Positions 15,227-23,187 of a DNA stretch of 64,000 bases are shown in pieces. Under the pieces are notes generated by a model. It saw only the letters and a program-made list of their open reading frames with translations, had not been told where the DNA came from and did no database searches. This DNA is from Mycobacterium sp. Root265 (GTDB lineage Bacteria; Actinomycetota; Actinomycetes; Mycobacteriales; Mycobacteriaceae): positions 1 to 64,000 of the forward strand of contig NZ_LMJA01000030.1 in NCBI RefSeq assembly GCF_001428895.1, in the 5' to 3' direction. Positions within the stretch are counted from its first letter, which is position 1, and each line of letters opens with the position of its first letter. Both the position numbers and the translations under genes were made by a program.

Positions 15227-16044
15227 CAGCGCGGGTGTTCCATGAGCTGCAGCGCGGCGTCGGCGGCGTCGAACACCGCACCCTCGGGGGCCGATGCCTT
15301 GCCCGCGAGCGTCGCGGCGTGCCGGCAATCCTTCTGCAGCAGCGCACCGGCGATCGGGGCGAGATTGTCCAGGCTGCCGCCGAAGGCGGCGATGCTGCTC
15401 AGCGCCTTGCTGGTGGCCGACCCGCGGGTGACCACCTCGCACAGGCGTTCTCGCGGCACCCCCAGGGACTCACCGAGCGCCAGCGCGCTCATCGCTGCGC
15501 CGAGGTTGGCGGTGAACAACAGATTGTTCAGGATCTTGGCGACCTGCCCGCTGCCCAGCGGGCCCAGATGCACGATGGGATCGGCGTAGGTGGCGAACAC
15601 CGGACGCGCCTTCTCCGCATCGGCTTCCTCGCCGCCGATCATCACCAGCAGAGTGCCCGCCTCGACGGCGGGGCCCCCACCGCTGACCGGGGCGTCGATC
15701 ACCGAGACGCCCTTGGCGGCGGCCAATTCCGCGATCTCTGAGCAGGTGTCGGGGTGCACGGTGCTGTGGATGGCGATGATGCCGCCGGGCGCCAGCCCGG
15801 CCAGCACACCGTTCTCGCCGGAGATCACCTCGCGAACATCGTCGTCGCCGACGACGCACAGGCACACCAGATCGCTTGCGGCGCCCAGTTCGGCGGGGGT
15901 GCCTGCCGTTTTCGCCGCAGTGTCCGCGTAGGGCTCCAGCGATGCGGCGCGACGGGCCCACAGCGTGAGCTCGAAGCCGCCTTCGACGATGCGGCGGGCC
16001 ATCGGCCCACCCTGACTGCCCAGTCCGATGAATCCAACGCGCAT
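15226..16044 (-). CDS. NAD(P)-dependent beta-hydroxyacid dehydrogenase (paralogue)
   Basis: A second member of the same family, 272 residues, with GFIGLGSQGGPM at the N-terminus, DAPVSGGGPAVEAGT in the substrate region, and SGQVAKILNN carrying the catalytic Lys. Tandem paralogues with small differences in the substrate loop suggest two related hydroxyacids, or a heteromeric enzyme. ATG 16044 overlaps the upstream hydrolase stop by ATGA. The branched-acid chemistry of this family (for example beta-hydroxyisobutyrate) fits late steps in degradation of a methyl-branched skeleton, which is inference. Confidence 0.88.
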   Translation of the reverse strand: MRVGFIGLGSQGGPMARRIVEGGFELTLWARRAASLEPYADTAAKTAGTPAELGAASDLVCLCVVGDDDVREVISGENGVLAGLAPGGIIAIHSTVHPDTCSEIAELAAAKGVSVIDAPVSGGGPAVEAGTLLVMIGGEEADAEKARPVFATYADPIVHLGPLGSGQVAKILNNLLFTANLGAAMSALALGESLGVPRERLCEVVTRGSATSKALSSIAAFGGSLDNLAPIAGALLQKDCRHAATLAGKASAPEGAVFDAADAALQLMEHPR

Positions 16045-16919
16045 CAACCAGCCTCCGCTTCTCTCACGCCACCGGCACCGGCGGCGATACATTCTTCGAC
16101 AAATGACAACACCCGAAGGTGGTAGGTCTGCGCCGACAGTCCGACGCTGAGATTGTGTCCACTGTCCGGCATCTCGTTGATCGCCACCCGCGGCGCAGCA
16201 CCGAACAGGCCGGCGATTTCGGTCAGCGCCGATGCCGAGGTGTCCCAGACGCGTTCGTGGTCGGCCGCGCTGTACTGGACGGGCACCCGCACCGCGGCGG
16301 CCAACTCCGGAAAGTCCCGGCGCGACCAGTTGGCGGTCACCGGGCCCTCGTAGGCGACGCCCGGCACGGACAGCGCGCCGGTCAGCACCTCGCCCGGATA
16401 CAGTTCGGCGGGTTCCCACAACAGTTCCCGTAGCCCCACCGGTCGGCGGGTCAACGTCGCCTGGCTCAGGATCTCCTTGGCTTCGGGACGGTAATGCAGA
16501 CCCGTCCCGGCGAGTTCGACCCCGTGTACGCCGGCATCGGCGACCGTCATCCGCAGTGCCAGTTCACATCCCAGTGAATGCGCGAAGACGAAGACACCCG
16601 CCCCGCGCGCACCCTCGGCCAGGATCTTGTCCACCGCACCGGAGGCGAGCGCCACCCGGGCGGCCGGCTCGGCCATGGTGTCCTGGTACAGCGCCGAGGC
16701 GCCGTAGCCGGGACGGTCCAGGGCGATAGCGGTGAAGCCCTGCGCGGCCGCGGTCCGCAGCAGCGACAGGTCTGCCCGGCCGGGACAGTCGAAGTACGCC
16801 GACGTGGTCGCCCCGCCGTGGATGGCGACGATAACCGCGCGCGGCTCGGGGACGGTGGTCACCAGAGCGGACATCGGCACGGAACCGACCATCACCACCC
16901 GGGGCCGTGGCTGAATCAT
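16044..16919 (-). CDS. Alpha/beta-hydrolase
   Basis: An alpha/beta-hydrolase of 291 residues with the HGGATTSAYF oxyanion region, DRPGYGAS, the nucleophile elbow FAHSLGCE, and a C-terminal His in DSGHNLSVG. The substrate is unknown. It heads the three-gene stretch with the two hydroxyacid dehydrogenases, which it overlaps by four bases. Upstream, 16921-16990 is a CGCTC-rich spacer that separates it from the DUF35-thiolase gene. Confidence 0.85.
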   Translation of the reverse strand: MIQPRPRVVMVGSVPMSALVTTVPEPRAVIVAIHGGATTSAYFDCPGRADLSLLRTAAAQGFTAIALDRPGYGASALYQDTMAEPAARVALASGAVDKILAEGARGAGVFVFAHSLGCELALRMTVADAGVHGVELAGTGLHYRPEAKEILSQATLTRRPVGLRELLWEPAELYPGEVLTGALSVPGVAYEGPVTANWSRRDFPELAAAVRVPVQYSAADHERVWDTSASALTEIAGLFGAAPRVAINEMPDSGHNLSVGLSAQTYHLRVLSFVEECIAAGAGGVREAEAG

Positions 16920-16920
16920 T

Positions 16921-16990
16921 GCTCGGCTCCCGCTCGCTCCGGTCCTCGCTCGTACCTCGCTGCGATCCTCACTCCCGCTCGCCTTCGCAA
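16921..16990. repeat. CTCGCT-rich intergenic spacer
   Basis: The gap between two minus-strand genes is made of irregular repeats of CTCGCT/CGCTC units (for example CCCGCTCGCTCC and CCTCGCTCG). Similar GCGAGCGAAGC-type strings occur at 34811-34827 and inside an acyl-CoA synthetase gene at about 57850. These look like a low-complexity mycobacterial spacer sequence; no function is evident. Confidence 0.5.
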
Positions 16991-18649
16991 CTAGTCATCG
17001 GTCCGCAGCAGCAACACACCACTGGGGGTCAGGCCGCCGCTACTGGCCACCGCCACCTTCGCACCGGCGACCTGCCGGTCTCCGGCGTCACCGCGCAGCT
17101 GGGTGACCGCCTCATGGATGAGGCCCATCCCGTGCGTACGGCCGTGGGAGAGCTGGCCGCCGTGCGTGTTCAGCGGGATGACGCCGTCGCGAGCGATGGC
17201 ATGGCCACCGTCCAGGAAGTCCTTGGCCTCACCGATGCCGCAGAAGCCGAGCGCCTCCAACCAGGACAAACAGTTGAAGCTGAACCCGTCGTACAGTTCG
17301 GCGACGTCGACATCGCTGGGCCGCAACGATGTTCGCGACCACAGGTGAGCGGACTGGCCGAGTACCTGCGGCTCATGGGTCAGCGTGGTCTGATCCCAGT
17401 CCAGGCGCTCGATGATCTGGGTGCCGACGGCCTCGACCCGGATCGGTTTCTGGGGCAGGTCGCGCGCGACGTCGACGGCAGAGACGATGACGGCAACGGC
17501 ACCGTCGCAGGGCACATCGCAGTCGTACAGCCCGAACGGGGTGGTGATCATGCGCGCGGACAGATAGTCGTCCATCGTCATCGGGTCGCGGTAGATGGCC
17601 GTCGGGTTGAGCGCGGCGTTGGCGCGCTGATTCAGCGCGATCCAGCCGAGCGTCTCGCGGGTGGTGCCGTACCGGTGAAAGTGCCGGGAGGCGTTCTGCG
17701 CCAGCGTGTGCGCCGCCGAGATACCGCCAAAGGGTTGTTGCCAGCCGCTGGCGCGGGCGCCGCCCGGCGGGGACATCTTGCCTTCCTTCATCAGCTGCTG
17801 GAAGGTGGCCTCCCACAACGTGCGGAAGCACAGCACGTGACGCGCCATCCCGGTGGCGACGGCCATCATCGCGGCGATGACCGATCCGCCGGGCCCGAAC
17901 GTGTCCATGCCACCGTTGATCCAGGTCGGCCGCAGACCGAGCGCACCCTCGAGCGCGCTGACACCGCCTTCGCCCATCCCCGCGATGTCCAGGCCCGGAT
18001 AGGTGGACAGGCCGTCGATGTCGTCGAAGGTCAGACCGGCGTCGGCGACCGCTGCCTCGCACGCCTCGATGGTCAGTGACAGCGGCGCCGCCATCAGCCG
18101 CCGCCCCAGTCGGGAAGCGCCGATGCCGGTGATGGCCGCCTTGTCCTCGAACTTCTCGCTTGTCAGCATCGGCCGGACATGCTTGGCGAAATCCTTTGGG
18201 GGAATCAGGTCCTCGGGCAGCGCGGTCGGGGCGTCGGGATCTGCGGCCGGCGTGAACACCGGCAGCCAGACATCGTCGACATGCTGGAAGGCCACCTCGA
18301 CGGGCTGGCCGATCTCCAGGTCCTCGGCGTCGCAGTCCACGATGTTGGTGGTCAGCCGGACCCGGGGATCCTCCAGGATGGCGACCTCGGCGATGACATA
18401 CGGCGGTGGCAGATCGGGAAACCCGAAGCGGTGGTTGACGCTGAAGCCGGACAGCGTGGCCTTCCCCGATACCGCCCGCACGCCCAGATCGTGGCTGCGG
18501 CAGTACCGGCAGATCGGTGCCGGCGGGTGGATCAGCGCCTGGCAGGCCTGGCACTCCTGGATTCGTAACTGTCCGTCGGCGCCCGAAGTCCAGAAGAACT
18601 CGTTCTGCACCGTGAGTTGGGGCAGTGGCCGGCCGGGAATGGCGGACAA
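16991..18649 (-). CDS. DUF35 OB-fold / thiolase-like fusion (SCP2/Ltp-type, probable aldolase or lyase)
   Basis: A two-domain protein of 552 residues. Residues 1-140 form a rubredoxin-like zinc ribbon (Cys33, Cys36, Cys47, Cys50) plus OB fold of the DUF35 family. Residues about 165-552 are a thiolase/SCP-x-like domain. The usual nucleophilic Cys is missing (the segment reads NGGMDTFGPGGS), while the C-terminal HGGQLSHGRTHG loop and AELYDGFSF are kept. In actinobacterial steroid breakdown the thiolase-like aldolase Ltp2 works with a separate DUF35 domain (ChsH2); here both are in one chain. Retro-aldol C-C cleavage is therefore a good hypothesis. The start is TTG 18649 with AAGGAG five bases upstream. 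Confidence 0.85.
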   Translation of the reverse strand: MSAIPGRPLPQLTVQNEFFWTSGADGQLRIQECQACQALIHPPAPICRYCRSHDLGVRAVSGKATLSGFSVNHRFGFPDLPPPYVIAEVAILEDPRVRLTTNIVDCDAEDLEIGQPVEVAFQHVDDVWLPVFTPAADPDAPTALPEDLIPPKDFAKHVRPMLTSEKFEDKAAITGIGASRLGRRLMAAPLSLTIEACEAAVADAGLTFDDIDGLSTYPGLDIAGMGEGGVSALEGALGLRPTWINGGMDTFGPGGSVIAAMMAVATGMARHVLCFRTLWEATFQQLMKEGKMSPPGGARASGWQQPFGGISAAHTLAQNASRHFHRYGTTRETLGWIALNQRANAALNPTAIYRDPMTMDDYLSARMITTPFGLYDCDVPCDGAVAVIVSAVDVARDLPQKPIRVEAVGTQIIERLDWDQTTLTHEPQVLGQSAHLWSRTSLRPSDVDVAELYDGFSFNCLSWLEALGFCGIGEAKDFLDGGHAIARDGVIPLNTHGGQLSHGRTHGMGLIHEAVTQLRGDAGDRQVAGAKVAVASSGGLTPSGVLLLRTDD

Positions 18650-18650
18650 G

Positions 18651-18902
18651 TCAGCTCCTTGCTGTTGTGGCTGCGGGGTCGGCGGCGTGATCCTGGTCCT
18701 GTTTGACCGCCGGGATCTCGATGATGGCGTGCACCGGGCAGTCCAGGAGTGCGCGCATGACCGCGTCGCGATCCTGTTCGGGCACTTCGCCGTTGCCTAC
18801 CAGGCAGGCGTAGCCCCAGTCGTCCAGGGAGAAGTAGTCCGGTGCGTGTTTGGCGCAGATGCCGAACCCGTCGCACAGGGTCCTGTCGAGTTTGATTCTC
18901 AT
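18651..18902 (-). CDS. Single-cluster ferredoxin next to a NuoF-like flavoprotein
   Basis: An 83-residue ferredoxin with cluster ligands Cys10, Cys16 and Cys55 (CP). Phe13 is in the fourth-ligand position, so a 3Fe-4S cluster is expected. It has a 20-residue C-terminal tail rich in Asp/Ala that the other window ferredoxins lack. It overlaps the NuoF-like gene by ATGA and is followed immediately by the DUF35-thiolase gene, so its electron source is probably the NuoF-like protein. It could carry those electrons to one of the P450s. Confidence 0.92.
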   Translation of the reverse strand: MRIKLDRTLCDGFGICAKHAPDYFSLDDWGYACLVGNGEVPEQDRDAVMRALLDCPVHAIIEIPAVKQDQDHAADPAATTARS

Positions 18903-20182
18903 GACACCGCCTCAACTTCGAAGGGACGCACGGCCGAAAACCCGCTGCAGCCGGCGCAACCGCCGTCGAGGTGGGTTTCCACGAGTTCGGGGAACTGATC
19001 CAGCAGGCTGGCCGCCACGTTGGCCGCACCGTCGAGCGTCGCGCAGGCGCCGCGTCCGCGCAGCACCACCGACCAGCGGCGCAGCCGGGCCACGTCCTCC
19101 GCGGTGGCGGCACCGTCGCGCAGGGCGTCGGTGACTGCGGCCATCGCCGCGGTCCCGTTGAAGCAGGACCCGCACTGCCCGGCATTCTCCCGGTCGAAGT
19201 AGGCCAGCACCGAGGCGGCCACGGCGACCGGGCAGTCCTCGGTGAGTATCGCGACGGCGCCGCATCCGAGTCCGCTGCCCAGGGCTCGGACCGATTCATG
19301 GTCCAGGGTGGTGTCCACGATCGACCGGTTGAGCAGGCCGGCGAAATATCCGCCCATCAGCGCACCGGTGACCGTGTCGGGATCGACCCCGTGCAGAGCG
19401 AGCAGATCCGATGTCGTGGTGCCGTGCGGGATCTCGTAGAGCGCGGGTGGGCGTCCGGCGCCGGTGATGGTGGCCAGGAAGGTGCCGGGGGAGGCCTCGG
19501 TGCCGTACCGACGGAACTCGGCCGGGCCGTGGCGCAGGATGAACGGCAGGTGCGCGAGTGTTTCGACGTTGCTCACCAGCGTCGGGTGGCCGGCGACACC
19601 CTCCTCGAACACCCGCGGTGGCTTGTCGGTCGGTTTGGCCGGTCCGCCGTTGATCACCCGCACCGCCGCGGACTCCTCGCCGGCGATATACGACGAGTCG
19701 ACGGTCACCACGCTCACCTGCAGGGTGCCCAGGTGCGCGCCCGCGGCGGCGAGTGCCGACTCCACCGCGGTGGCCGCGTGCGGGTCGGAGACGTACACAT
19801 AGCCGCGCTCGGCACCGACGATCAGCGCGGCCAGGCGCAGTCCGTCGAGCACCAGATGCGGCCGGTGGCGCAGCAGCCAGCGGTCCTTCACCGAGGCCGG
19901 CTCGCCCTCCTCGCCGTTGGCGATCACGACGGTCTGCTTACCGGCGCGCCTGGCGGCCCGCACGGTGGTCAGCTTCACGGCCAGCGGGAACGCCGCGCCA
20001 CCGCGGCCGAGCAGGCCGGCGGCCGCCACCGCGTCCAGCAGGACGTCGGAGTCGTCGATGTGTTGATACCCACCGGCGTTCGCGTAGTCGGCGAGTTCTT
20101 CGGGACCGGAACCGGGCCGCAGCAGCCGCGGTGTGAGGCCGGGCCAGACGTCGACCCTGAGATCGGTCGCGGTGGTTGTCAT
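18899..20182 (-). CDS. Stand-alone NuoF-like NADH:acceptor oxidoreductase
   Basis: A 427-residue homologue of the 51-kDa (NuoF) subunit of complex I. It contains the FMN/NADH loop GRGGAAFPLAVKL, the SYIAGEESAAVR segment, SGLGCGAVAIL, and the cluster motif AGQCGSCFNG with further cysteines near residues 377 and 413-416 for a 4Fe-4S cluster. No other complex I subunits are nearby. Coupled to a one-cluster ferredoxin, it most plausibly passes electrons from NADH via FMN and 4Fe-4S to that ferredoxin, and so serves as a P450 reductase. The start is ATG 20182, divergent from a small hypothetical gene 36 bases away. Confidence 0.88.
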   Translation of the reverse strand: MTTTATDLRVDVWPGLTPRLLRPGSGPEELADYANAGGYQHIDDSDVLLDAVAAAGLLGRGGAAFPLAVKLTTVRAARRAGKQTVVIANGEEGEPASVKDRWLLRHRPHLVLDGLRLAALIVGAERGYVYVSDPHAATAVESALAAAGAHLGTLQVSVVTVDSSYIAGEESAAVRVINGGPAKPTDKPPRVFEEGVAGHPTLVSNVETLAHLPFILRHGPAEFRRYGTEASPGTFLATITGAGRPPALYEIPHGTTTSDLLALHGVDPDTVTGALMGGYFAGLLNRSIVDTTLDHESVRALGSGLGCGAVAILTEDCPVAVAASVLAYFDRENAGQCGSCFNGTAAMAAVTDALRDGAATAEDVARLRRWSVVLRGRGACATLDGAANVAASLLDQFPELVETHLDGGCAGCSGFSAVRPFEVEAVS

Positions 20183-20218
20183 GATCGGCTGGTCCTTTCC
20201 ACCGTTAGGCTGACGGCC

Positions 20219-20692
20219 GTGAGAACCGCAGTGGTGCGCGTCGATGTGGACCCGTCGGGGCGGCTGACGCCCGCACAGCTAGCCGAGGGCATGGCGACGC
20301 TCCGGCAACTGTGTGGCCCGATCGGCGCGGAGGTCGTCGATGCCGATCTCTCGGTCATGCCGACCAATCGCCGCGAAGTCGAGGTGCTGCTGGCCGGCGC
20401 CGATGCCGACGCGCTGCAGACAACGGTGGTCACGTTGTGCGGCAAGGCTTTCGGCACCGAGGTGGCGCCCGGCGTGCTGACCTTCGTCAGCCGGGGCACC
20501 GATGACGACGCGCACGGTGTGCTGGCCGGGTTCGGTCTCAGCGGACAGGTGCGCCGCCATCCCAGCGGACAGGGCTGGGATGTGGTCGAGGTGACGCTGC
20601 GCCGAGCGGATCTGGCGCGGGTGCCGGAGAGTCGTATTCACACCGCGCTGGAGGCATCGCTGAACAGCGAGGTGCGCATCCTGGTGCAGTGA
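20219..20692 (+). CDS. Conserved hypothetical protein
   Basis: I do not recognise this 157-residue cytosolic protein. GTG 20219 begins MRTAVVRVDVDPSG. It shows beta-alpha-beta spacing with VVRVDVDP, VEVLLAGADADAL and VVEVTLRRADL, and no cysteine cluster or membrane segment. It is the only plus-strand gene in an 11-kb minus-strand block and is divergent from the NuoF-like gene, with only 36 bases between the starts, so the promoters must overlap. A structural or regulatory role for the neighbouring redox genes is possible but unsupported. Confidence 0.65.
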   Translation: MRTAVVRVDVDPSGRLTPAQLAEGMATLRQLCGPIGAEVVDADLSVMPTNRREVEVLLAGADADALQTTVVTLCGKAFGTEVAPGVLTFVSRGTDDDAHGVLAGFGLSGQVRRHPSGQGWDVVEVTLRRADLARVPESRIHTALEASLNSEVRILVQ

Positions 20693-20694
20693 GG

Positions 20695-21618
20695 TCATCG
20701 CGAGGCGTCCGGGGAGCCCAGGAAATCCAGAATCGGCGGCGCGGCCTGCACCCAGGTGTCGAACAGACAGAACGTCTTGCCGCCGCTCTGCGCGAACTTC
20801 TCCCCGGCGCGCTCCCAGGCGTCCTCGGGCCACGGCGGGTCGATCAGCGTGGAACCCTTGATCAGACAGCTGACTTCCAGGGACGTCCGCTTGGGGTGGT
20901 CCCAGTCGTTCTCGCCGCCCCGGATGATCAGGGTGGGAACGGTGATGTTGTCGAACAACTCGTCGGGTACGCCGGGAATGGTCTGGCCGGGCTTCGGCAC
21001 ATAGGCGTTCAGCCAGCGCAGCATCACCTTGAGATAGGCATCGGGGTCGAGGTCCAGCAGACGCCGGCGGTTGGCCGGGTTCTGCTCGATGCGCTCGCGC
21101 CACTCGGGGACACTGAGCAGTCCCTCGATGCCCAGACCGCGCACGGCGAGAATGCTGGGGGTGACGTAGTGCCCGCCGAGCACGAACGATCCGTACACGC
21201 CGCCGACGATGTTCCACACCACCAGTTTCCGGACGATCTCCGGATACAGCATGGTGGTCAGCATGGAGTCCCTGGCGCCGCCGGACCCACCGAGGATGAT
21301 GCAGGGACCGACGCCCAGTTCGGTGATCAGCTGATACAAGGTCTCGGCCCGCATGTGTGATTCGCTCAGCCCGTAGAACTGCACATCGGACTTGCCGCAG
21401 TTGGGCCGGTCCCACAGCAGCACCCGGTAGCCGCCGGCCACCAACGCCTCGGCCAGCGGCCGCAGTCCGGGGATGTCCTTGCTGAACCGGCCGCCCGGTG
21501 TCAGGGCGATGAATTCGCCGGTGTCGCCCAGGATTTCGTAGACGACGTTGCCGCCGTTGATCTCGATGGACTGCTCACCGTTTTCGAGGTTCGGCCCCGT
21601 CTCGGTTGTCGCTGTCAT
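20695..21618 (-). CDS. Alpha/beta-hydrolase
   Basis: An alpha/beta-hydrolase of 307 residues. It has LTPGGRFSKDIPG near the N-terminus, the DRPNCGKSD turn, and the nucleophile elbow LGGSGGARDS. The expected catalytic His cannot be located with confidence near the C-terminus, so activity is uncertain. It resembles meta-cleavage-product hydrolases in layout. It overlaps the Rieske gene by four bases at the end of an operon of two amidohydrolases, Rieske protein and hydrolase. Confidence 0.85.
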   Translation of the reverse strand: MTATTETGPNLENGEQSIEINGGNVVYEILGDTGEFIALTPGGRFSKDIPGLRPLAEALVAGGYRVLLWDRPNCGKSDVQFYGLSESHMRAETLYQLITELGVGPCIILGGSGGARDSMLTTMLYPEIVRKLVVWNIVGGVYGSFVLGGHYVTPSILAVRGLGIEGLLSVPEWRERIEQNPANRRRLLDLDPDAYLKVMLRWLNAYVPKPGQTIPGVPDELFDNITVPTLIIRGGENDWDHPKRTSLEVSCLIKGSTLIDPPWPEDAWERAGEKFAQSGGKTFCLFDTWVQAAPPILDFLGSPDASR

Positions 21619-22016
21619 GCCTGCACCAGCACATCGTTGCCGACGACCCGCACCGGGTAGGTGCGGATGCTCCACTCCGGTTTCACCGCGGTGGTGCCGG
21701 TGGCCAGTTCGAAGCCCCACTGGTGCCACGGGCAGAAGATGTATTCCTTGTCGCGCACCATGACTGCGTCGCCGGGCACGTTCTCGTCGACGATGTTCAG
21801 ACCGCGTGCCCGGCCCGAACACAGCGGGCCACCCTCGTGCGGGCAGTAGTTCGCAATGGCGTAGAAGGTGCCGTTGACGTTGTAGACGCCCACGCCGTGG
21901 CGGCCGATGGGCACGAGTTTGTGTGCGCCGTGCGGAATCTCGTCGACCGTGGCGACGATGTGCTCGCGTCCTTGTGCCAGGCGGGGCTCACGCCCAGCCT
22001 CCGTTTCGCTGTTCAT
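21615..22016 (-). CDS. Rieske 2Fe-2S ferredoxin-like protein
   Basis: A 133-residue protein made of one Rieske domain. The cluster ligands are visible as Cys58-Pro-His60 and Cys95-x-x-His98 (CPH and CPWH). It is longer than a minimal Rieske ferredoxin but has no oxygenase catalytic domain, so it is a ferredoxin-type component. The partner is not obvious: no Rieske oxygenase large subunit lies in the window, and the adjacent amidohydrolase and hydrolase are not redox enzymes. It could serve a ring-hydroxylating system encoded elsewhere. Confidence 0.9.
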   Translation of the reverse strand: MNSETEAGREPRLAQGREHIVATVDEIPHGAHKLVPIGRHGVGVYNVNGTFYAIANYCPHEGGPLCSGRARGLNIVDENVPGDAVMVRDKEYIFCPWHQWGFELATGTTAVKPEWSIRTYPVRVVGNDVLVQA

Positions 22017-22019
22017 GGT

Positions 22020-23165
22020 TTAGAAGACCCGGACCTGGCCCTCAAGTGCCGGCACAGTCTCCGGCACGTTCCGGTAGGTCGACATCCCGTTGCGGAACAT
22101 GATGGGTTCGCGGGCATGCTCGGGCAGGTGCTTGACCAGCCAGCGTGGGTCGTCGAACGTCCAGTGCGGGTAATCGCTGCTGAACAACAGGATTTTTTCG
22201 CACTCCATCCACTCGAAGGCGCGGGTCAACTCGGTCTTGTCCTCCGGGTAGTCCAACGGTTGAGTGGTGAACTTGATGTGGTCCTTGACGTACTCACTGG
22301 GCTTGCGCTTGATGTCCACCCACGACTTCCGGGCCTCGTAGAGCGCGTCCATCCGCCACATCAGCGGCAGGATCCAGGTGAACGCGTGCTCGACGAAGAC
22401 GATCTTGAGCGTCGGATGGCGGTCGAAGGTCCCGTCGAAGATCAGGCTCATCACCTGATTGGCCGCCAGCAGCGAGTAGGTGACCATGAAATCGTGGTTG
22501 TAGCTGGGCAATCCGACCGGCGGCATGGGCAGCTCGTCGTAGTGGCTGCGCGACAGGTGGCAACTGACCGGGATATCGTGTTTGGTGGCCGCGGCCCAGA
22601 TGGCGTCGTACTTGGGGTTGCCCCATGACGGACGCGGCTCGGCCTTGATCAGGATCTGCGACATGAAGGGGTGATCGGCCCAGCGCTCAATCTCCTCGAC
22701 GCTCTTCTCGGGCTCCTCGATGGCCAGGCAGATCGATCCACGCCAGCGCTCGTGCCAGTTGTTCTGCGGGTCCAGCCAGTGATGGGCCTGCCAGTCGTTG
22801 AGCGCCATCGACATGGCGTGCTGCGCCTCGGGGATACGCGCGGGGTAGGCGGCGGGCTCCAGGATGGCGATATCCGCGCCGGCCTCCATGATCAGCTGCT
22901 TGAACGCCAGTTCGGGGTCGCTGCACGGGAATTGACCGTCAGGGGGGAACGAGTCCAGGCGCATGGCATAGGAATGCGCGTAGTCGGGGGCGTCGTAGTA
23001 GATCTGGTCGCCGACCTTGTGGGTGCCGAAGTACTTGCTGCGCCACGGCTCGGGGAGGTACTGGCCGAGTTCGCCCGAGCGCGGGGCCGGATGGACATCG
23101 GAGTCGACGCACCGCACGGCGATGCGCTCGGTGGCAGGTACCCGCGGATTGGCTGTGGTGGTCAT
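22020..23165 (-). CDS. Amidohydrolase_2 (ACMSD-like) metal-dependent hydrolase or decarboxylase
   Basis: A TIM-barrel metal enzyme of 381 residues in the amidohydrolase-2 group, which includes ACMSD and gamma-resorcylate decarboxylases. An early metal motif is DSDVH (residues 21-25), a mid-barrel VSCHLS follows, then FVEHAFTWILPL and the late metal-ligand segment FSSDYPHW. It lies 22 bases downstream of a related amidohydrolase gene and upstream of the Rieske gene, in an operon whose promoter region holds a GAGAAT-type operator. Such enzymes often act on ring-cleavage or side-chain acids; hydrolysis versus decarboxylation cannot be decided. Confidence 0.88.
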   Translation of the reverse strand: MTTTANPRVPATERIAVRCVDSDVHPAPRSGELGQYLPEPWRSKYFGTHKVGDQIYYDAPDYAHSYAMRLDSFPPDGQFPCSDPELAFKQLIMEAGADIAILEPAAYPARIPEAQHAMSMALNDWQAHHWLDPQNNWHERWRGSICLAIEEPEKSVEEIERWADHPFMSQILIKAEPRPSWGNPKYDAIWAAATKHDIPVSCHLSRSHYDELPMPPVGLPSYNHDFMVTYSLLAANQVMSLIFDGTFDRHPTLKIVFVEHAFTWILPLMWRMDALYEARKSWVDIKRKPSEYVKDHIKFTTQPLDYPEDKTELTRAFEWMECEKILLFSSDYPHWTFDDPRWLVKHLPEHAREPIMFRNGMSTYRNVPETVPALEGQVRVF

Positions 23166-23187
23166 GATGTGTGCCTCCTCGTTCCCT

